From Linanthus parryae (lineage: Eukaryota; Streptophyta; Magnoliopsida; Ericales; Polemoniaceae), in the NCBI GenBank assembly GCA_023055425.1, contig JALGPY010000005.1:6597501-6661500 (forward strand): a DNA stretch of 64,000 nucleotides, given 5' to 3'. Position 1 is the stretch's first letter, and each line of letters opens with the position of its first letter. The notes beneath the pieces are model-generated. The model worked only from the letters and a program-made list of their open reading frames with translations, did not search any database and was not told where the DNA came from. The position numbers and the translations under genes are program-made. This document shows positions 59,292-64,000 of this stretch, piece after piece.

Positions 59292-59651
59292 GCCCCGAGC
59301 TTTAACGGGTGAACATGTTCTTTGACTACCTCCATATTCCAAGATTCTTTTGAGTTCACCAGTCCAAAACATTTGATAATACTAAGATAGTCAAAACATA
59401 CTTTCATCACATTTCAATCTAAAGACACTTCAGATTTGACACTTTCCTTCAATTACCAACCATCTTATGCTTCCCAAGTAAGATCATGATTCATAACTGA
59501 GTTCGAACCGATAATTCTCATATTCCCAATTAAATGGAACGAAAATCAACACTCTAAACCTTTAAATCAAACAGTTAACAGAAAAATCAATGCGCGTATA
59601 AGCTTAACTTGAATTCTTCTCAATGATCATCTCCAACCAGAAAACGAAGTC

Positions 59652-59721
59652 CGGCTTCTAGGGACACATGTCCCAAGTAATCTTCGAATTCGCAATTTGG
59701 GACATGTGTCTCTAAAAGCCG
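59652..59721. repeat. Short hairpin, 24-bp arms
   Basis: CGGCTTCTAGGGACACATGT at the left pairs with ACATGTGTCTCTAAAAGCCG at the right: 22 of 24 positions pair. The 22-bp spacer contains the dyad TTCGAATTCG-like core. Confidence 0.85.
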
Positions 59722-59844
59722 CAAACGAGTTTGGTTGGTTTTGTGGAAGCTGAAACATTTGCCTGTAATCATCAAGGTAATAAAACCGAGACTGATCACT
59801 GGTCTTCTTTTGCAGAGATATCTAAACCAGGATACCTAACGTGG

Positions 59845-60090
59845 GCAAAGACACTTTCACCCTTCAGGTTTCACATAAAGTCGCTTTTACCCCCTTTCAG
59901 TTTGGGAAATGACACTTCCACCCCTTTAGTGTGCCAAATTTTAGGACAATTACACCCTAAGATTGTGTCATTGCATCCTCTGATTTGTCCTAAAAGACAA
60001 ACCACACATATACTAACGACTTCACAATTAGAGAGTTCATTTGTCCATCAAATTGACGTATTTGAGGAGGTGAAAGTGCCTCTTAGCCAA
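59845..60090. mobile_element. MITE, 'GACACTTTCACCC' family, copy 4
   Basis: GCAAAGACACTTTCACCC at the left, GAGGTGAAAGTGCCTCTTAG at the right. Confidence 0.7.
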
Positions 60091-60449
60091 TTAACGTTTA
60101 TCTTAACGATGAAACCGCGTCAGTAGTACTTCTGAACACTGCCATCAAAACCATGAAGATCATCATCAATAAGCCGGAAAAATCCATATTCATTGGAAAA
60201 GATCATAATGAACAACCATTTATACGAGACAGAGAAAGAGAGAAAGAACATATTCAAATAAATAAATTAGCAAATCAATTGAAAAACCAGAGATTGTACT
60301 AAAAAAAAAAAAGTATACCGACGACAAGTAACAACCAAAATTTGGTAAAAGCACGAGGAAAAATACAATTGAAAATTGCAAGTGTAAAACCATCAATCAT
60401 CGATGTCAAAAAAATATACTCCAAAGTTATTTTTGTTTCAGAGCTATCA

Positions 60450-61524
60450 TCATCCTGCATTCATCATTCTGGCGAATTCTTCATAGCTTACCAACCCATC
60501 TCCATCCATGTCAGCTTCTCTAATCATTTGTTCGGCTTCTTCATCGGTTAATCTTTCTCCCATATTTATCATCACGTGTCTCAACTGCAGAAAATAGTGG
60601 ATGTTTCATTAGATAACATGTGTTCGTGTTTAATATCTCTTTAAGATTTTGCAGACTATTGTAGACGAGCATAGTTTACTTAGTCTGTAGTTGTGTACAG
60701 CAACAACTTTGGATTTCCTCGTATTTAGTTTCTTTTTCTAGCAAATATATATTTGAGTAAGGCTGATATATGAGCTTTTACCACCAAGGGGTCGGGCGGA
60801 TAGTCAACTTGATGATCAAGAGGTCTCATATTCGATTATCGCATCTTAATTATGAGCATGTCATCTATGAACTACGTAGACTAGTAAAAATTCTTCTATA
60901 TATATCTAAACAGTAGCGTCTGCTGATTTTTCACCAAAAAAAGAGATCATTTGCGTACTTTCAAAGTAAAGAAAGTTGTAAGAGTTTGTGAATATCTTAC
61001 CTCAATAGCCGATATGAACCCATCTTGGTCGCGGTCAAAAACCTTGAATGCTTCTTTGATCTCATCAGTTACATTTTCCTGTTGAAAGGCATGTTGTCAG
61101 TTTTTTTTTTTTTACCAAATAATGGTTTCGGTCTTTTTATGATGAGAAATGCAAGTGTACCTTCATTTTTGCTGCCATAAGAACTAAGAACTCCTCAAAA
61201 TCAAGAGTTCCATTCCCATCGATATCAACCTCGGTTATCATATCTTGAACCTCTTCTTTTGTCGGATGTTTGTTCAGAGAGTAAATCACCTTACTCAGTT
61301 CTCCGGTTGTAATGAAACCTGTACATCGGTAAAATATTAAACTAAACATAAAACGTTCTTAAACTGTTTAAATAAAGTCAAACATTGGTGGTACAACTAC
61401 AAGGACTCGTACATAACTCGTCACATAAAAAAGGATCAGAAAACTGACCATCTGAGTCTTTGTCGATTAAACAGAAAGCTTCCTGGAAATCTGCTATCTG
61501 ATCTTCTGACAAAGTCTCAGCCAT
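60450..61524 (-). CDS. Calmodulin-like protein with four EF hands (CML8/CML11 type)
   Basis: A small cytosolic Ca2+ sensor. Four coding exons: 61524-61449, 61318-61161, 61078-61001 and 60584-60450, joined by GT-AG introns; 447 nt, 148 residues, one shorter than canonical calmodulin. All four EF loops have good ligands: [36 protein letters not shown] and [12 protein letters not shown]. The N terminus [17 protein letters not shown] and the central linker [14 protein letters not shown] are calmodulin-like, and the C terminus MMNAG resembles CML8 (ending NIG) more than true calmodulin (ending MMAK). No prenylation motif. The first intron splits the first EF-loop Gly codon, the usual position in plant calmodulins. 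The last intron (about 0.4 kb) holds a low-confidence SINE-like stretch near 60790-60900. It lies about 7 kb from a calmodulin-regulated type of Ca2+ pump, on the same strand. Confidence 0.92.
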
Positions 61525-61598
61525 TGAAGCTTCTTCAAAGTAATGACAATGAATGAAAAAATAAAAGAGATGAGTACCAGTATTTGATAGTGATGAAG

Positions 61599-61627
61599 AT
61601 GGAGAAGGAGAAGGAGAAGGAGAAGTA
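61599..61627. repeat. Short GAAGGA microsatellite in the leader of the calmodulin-like gene
   Basis: Four to five imperfect GGAGAA hexamers, between the TATA-like box and the start codon. Confidence 0.8.
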
Positions 61628-61661
61628 GCTATTTCACAGCAAGTAGCTTCTTATGGAAGAC

Positions 61662-61676
61662 CTTATATATCCCAAT
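61662..61676 (-). promoter_or_regulatory. TATA-like box of the calmodulin-like gene
   Basis: The minus strand reads GGGATATATAAGG about 140 bp upstream of the ATG. Between them a short (CTTCTC)n pyrimidine repeat on the gene strand (61599-61627) sits in the presumed leader, a common arrangement in plant 5' UTRs. Confidence 0.5.
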
Positions 61677-61679
61677 ATA

Positions 61680-62683
61680 ATTGTGTATAAAATTTCAAAT
61701 GGTGACAAAGTCAAGCACGCCCGAGGAAAATAAATAAATAAATAGATAAACAAACAAATAAATAAATAAAAACAATTAAAATAATCAATGGAAAAAGTCC
61801 AATATTCAACGGTCAAAAGTTAGAACATCTCGAGGCTTAAGATGGAAGACAATATTATAAGAAAGTTTTACCACTAATTCAAGATTACATCTAAACAAAT
61901 CCATGTTTAGAGTCACTTCCACGGTTCTCGACATAATATACAACTTTTAACTTTTGCGATAACGTCATGTTAAGTTAGCTCATAGTATCTGTAAATGACA
62001 TGTGATAACATGTGTATCGACATCTGTCGAGCACTTCCCAGTATGTTTTTGTTCAGATTAATAGTATTTAACAGTTTAGTTAGCAGCCCCACCACGTATT
62101 TGATGAGAAAGTCTCTGCGTTTAAGTGTTAAAATCATAAACATTTTAAAGTTTAATAAACAAATCGTAGTTGCTACCTCATAAACGATCGATAATTGACA
62201 CTGCTTAAGCTTAAATATTGTATTATAATACATCATGCTAAATTTTATGTAAATGCTTTTTCACACAGATAAGAGCCTGTTTGGTACCAGCTGAAAATTT
62301 CAATAATCTGAAAAGAAAATCCAACTTAAACGAGAATCACAATTCGTTTGGTATGAGTTGAAATTATAGATTACTAACTTGATCCATTTAACAAAATTTA
62401 AAGAGCTCTAAATTCAAATAATTGAATACACCTATTATAAACTAAATGTGGTCATGCTGATATAAAAATATATCAAAATTAATTTTTAAAGATTTTTAGC
62501 TGCATATGGAGATTCTACAATTGCACACATATTATTTTAATCTGCAAATTATCAGTTTAAAATCTGTAAACATAACAAACAGAATTGTTGAAAAAATGTC
62601 GATTTTAGTTCAATGATTAAGATCCTGAAACAGTCAATTGGAAAGTGTAAGTTTTATCATCTTATACAATGTGAAAATAAACA
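61680..62683. other. Upstream region of the calmodulin-like gene
   Basis: Contains an AAAT-type microsatellite (61729-61770). Near 62276 it has the end of the GTTTGGTACC MITE family (GAGCCTGTTTGGTACCAGCT). No gene seen. Confidence 0.5.
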
Positions 62684-63003
62684 AGGGTAAAAGACACTTT
62701 AGCTCCTCAAATTTGATGCAATTGCACTTTCACTCCTTATAGTTTGGGAAATGATACTTTCCTTCTGTCTATCAAATTTTTAGAATATTTACACCCTCAA
62801 TTGTGACGTTGTTTTTTTAGGGCACTCGTTCACCACTATAGTAGTTTCGGGGCAAATTCGCGCTATTAGAGTACGATATAACACAATCAAGTGGTGTAAA
62901 TGTCCTGAAGTTCCGATCACAAAAGGGTAAAAGTGTCATTTTCATACAGGAAAGGGTGGAAGTGTCTTTGCATCAATCTTGAGGGTGAAAGTGTCCTTTA
63001 ACC
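62684..63003. mobile_element. MITE, 'GACACTTTCACCC' family, copy 5
   Basis: GGTAAAAGACACTTTAGCTC at the left; GGGTGAAAGTGTCCTTTAAC at the right. AT-rich similar flanks (AAATAAACA / AAATAAATA) may be a decayed 9-bp duplication. Confidence 0.75.
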
Positions 63004-64000
63004 AAATAAATAATTTATTTATCCATTGCCCTATGCTAGTCTAGCTTTTCCAGTCTGTAGTCAACCACTTGCCCAGCTAAATTTTCCTCATGTTTGACTG
63101 GAGCTGCTTTGATTAGAGGATAGAGAGATTTGAATGGCAACCAGACTTTGGACAGCCCTTGTCCTTCAAGGCCGCGTTTTCATCTTCCAACATCGACATG
63201 GACGTCTTTATTTCTAGTCGCTGCCCCGTCACGGGCAACACAAACAGAGATTTAAGAGTATGCTCTTAGGTCTTAAGTTTGAATCTCATAAACGCCGCAT
63301 AACTATCAAAAGCGTAAGTTGTAAATGTATGCTCTCAGACTCATGTGGATTTGTGAGGTGAACATAAGTTAGCGTGGACACCGGCCTCAAAAATATTTGA
63401 CCGTAGATTTGGCATTATGATTATATATATATCCTAAAACTCCATGAATTAGTCGAGGTGTGCAAGCTAGCCTGAGCACTAAAAAAAATTGCCTCATAAA
63501 AGTGCGAAAAAGTGTGACCGTAGATTTGGCATTTTGATTAACTTAAAGTGTAATTTTGAGATATTATGTATGCTACTTATGTAATGGTTTTACTTACAAG
63601 CATCAAATGGAATGGATGGAGTATATCAATTATTTAAGAAGTATAACAATTATTTTAGAATTTTCCTATTAAGAAAGTATGACAATAACAATGGAGTTGG
63701 TGGAGTACATCTATATAGGGAACAAAAAGTCTTTTGGTGCCAAACGGTCATACAAGTATAATTATGTAGTACGTGATTAAAAAAAAGTATACTTATGTAC
63801 TGACATCGGTTACAAAGGGAGTGGGGCTATGTTTTTGGACATGAGAACATCGAAAACGCATTATGCAGGGAAGACTTCAAACTACGGAAGAAAGACAATG
63901 GCGTCAACATTAAGTAAAAAATTATGTAGCTGCAAGGAAAGTTGTTGGATATTCAGATGGCCCCCTATTCAGATCATAACTGGATGCAAAAAGAGAGGAT
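63004..64000. other. Right edge of the window, no gene seen
   Basis: 63265-63290 has a weak B-box-like motif (AAGTTTGAATCTCAT), perhaps a SINE trace. TGACCGTAGATTTGGCATT occurs twice (63400 and 63517). No coding pattern. Confidence 0.5.

Overview
The window looks like nuclear DNA of a flowering plant, most likely a eudicot. Evidence: AT-rich intergenic DNA, short GT-AG introns, an intact plant SEC24 gene, a plant-type autoinhibited Ca2+-ATPase, a calmodulin-like gene, a MIR167 hairpin and a dense mix of plant transposon families (hAT, MULE-like, LTR, LINE, SINE-like, MITEs). The species cannot be told from the sequence.

Only four loci look functional. (1) A MIR167 precursor at about 10.16-10.28 kb, + strand, behind a TATA box and a CT-repeat. 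(2) A 12-coding-exon SEC24A-type COPII cargo-adaptor gene on the minus strand, 14126-23529, with a probable 5' UTR exon near 24.5-24.9 kb; its fourth coding intron (about 3.2 kb) holds two transposon-like repeats. (3) A single-exon ACA12/ACA13-like plasma-membrane Ca2+-ATPase on the minus strand, 50387-53593. (4) A four-exon calmodulin-like gene (CML8/CML11 type), minus strand, 60450-61524. The last two are both calcium-signalling genes on the same strand about 7 kb apart; nothing shows that they are linked in function.

The rest is mostly repeats. 1-9.8 kb holds MITEs, including two copies of one long-TIR element with perfect 9- and 10-bp target duplications. 10.3-14.1 kb holds fold-back repeats and a G-rich hAT-like island. 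24.9-38.3 kb is a stack of nested insertions: a hAT element inside a tRNA-like SINE, then a LINE remnant split by a 2.9-kb solo LTR, which is itself split by a 6.46-kb hAT element carrying a decayed transposase; a small hAT element follows. 38.4-50 kb has a 1.9-kb TRIM-like LTR element inside an inverted repeat, a degenerate topoisomerase II fragment, a minisatellite, a Copia remnant, a 623-bp solo LTR and a G-box minisatellite upstream of a TATA box. 53.7-64 kb is intergenic apart from the calmodulin-like gene, and carries more MITEs.

The insertion history reads unusually well, because target duplications survive at eight insertions: 3948/5078, 6956/7963, 25280/26227, 27779/37169, 28557/35025, 37715/38253, 46120/46748 and 57657/57853. 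I found no evidence of a wholly new biological system. The strongest oddities are the duplicated calmodulin-binding-like repeat in the Ca2+-ATPase N terminus, the near-perfect 27-bp hairpin in the hAT element, and the G-box array next to a TATA box.
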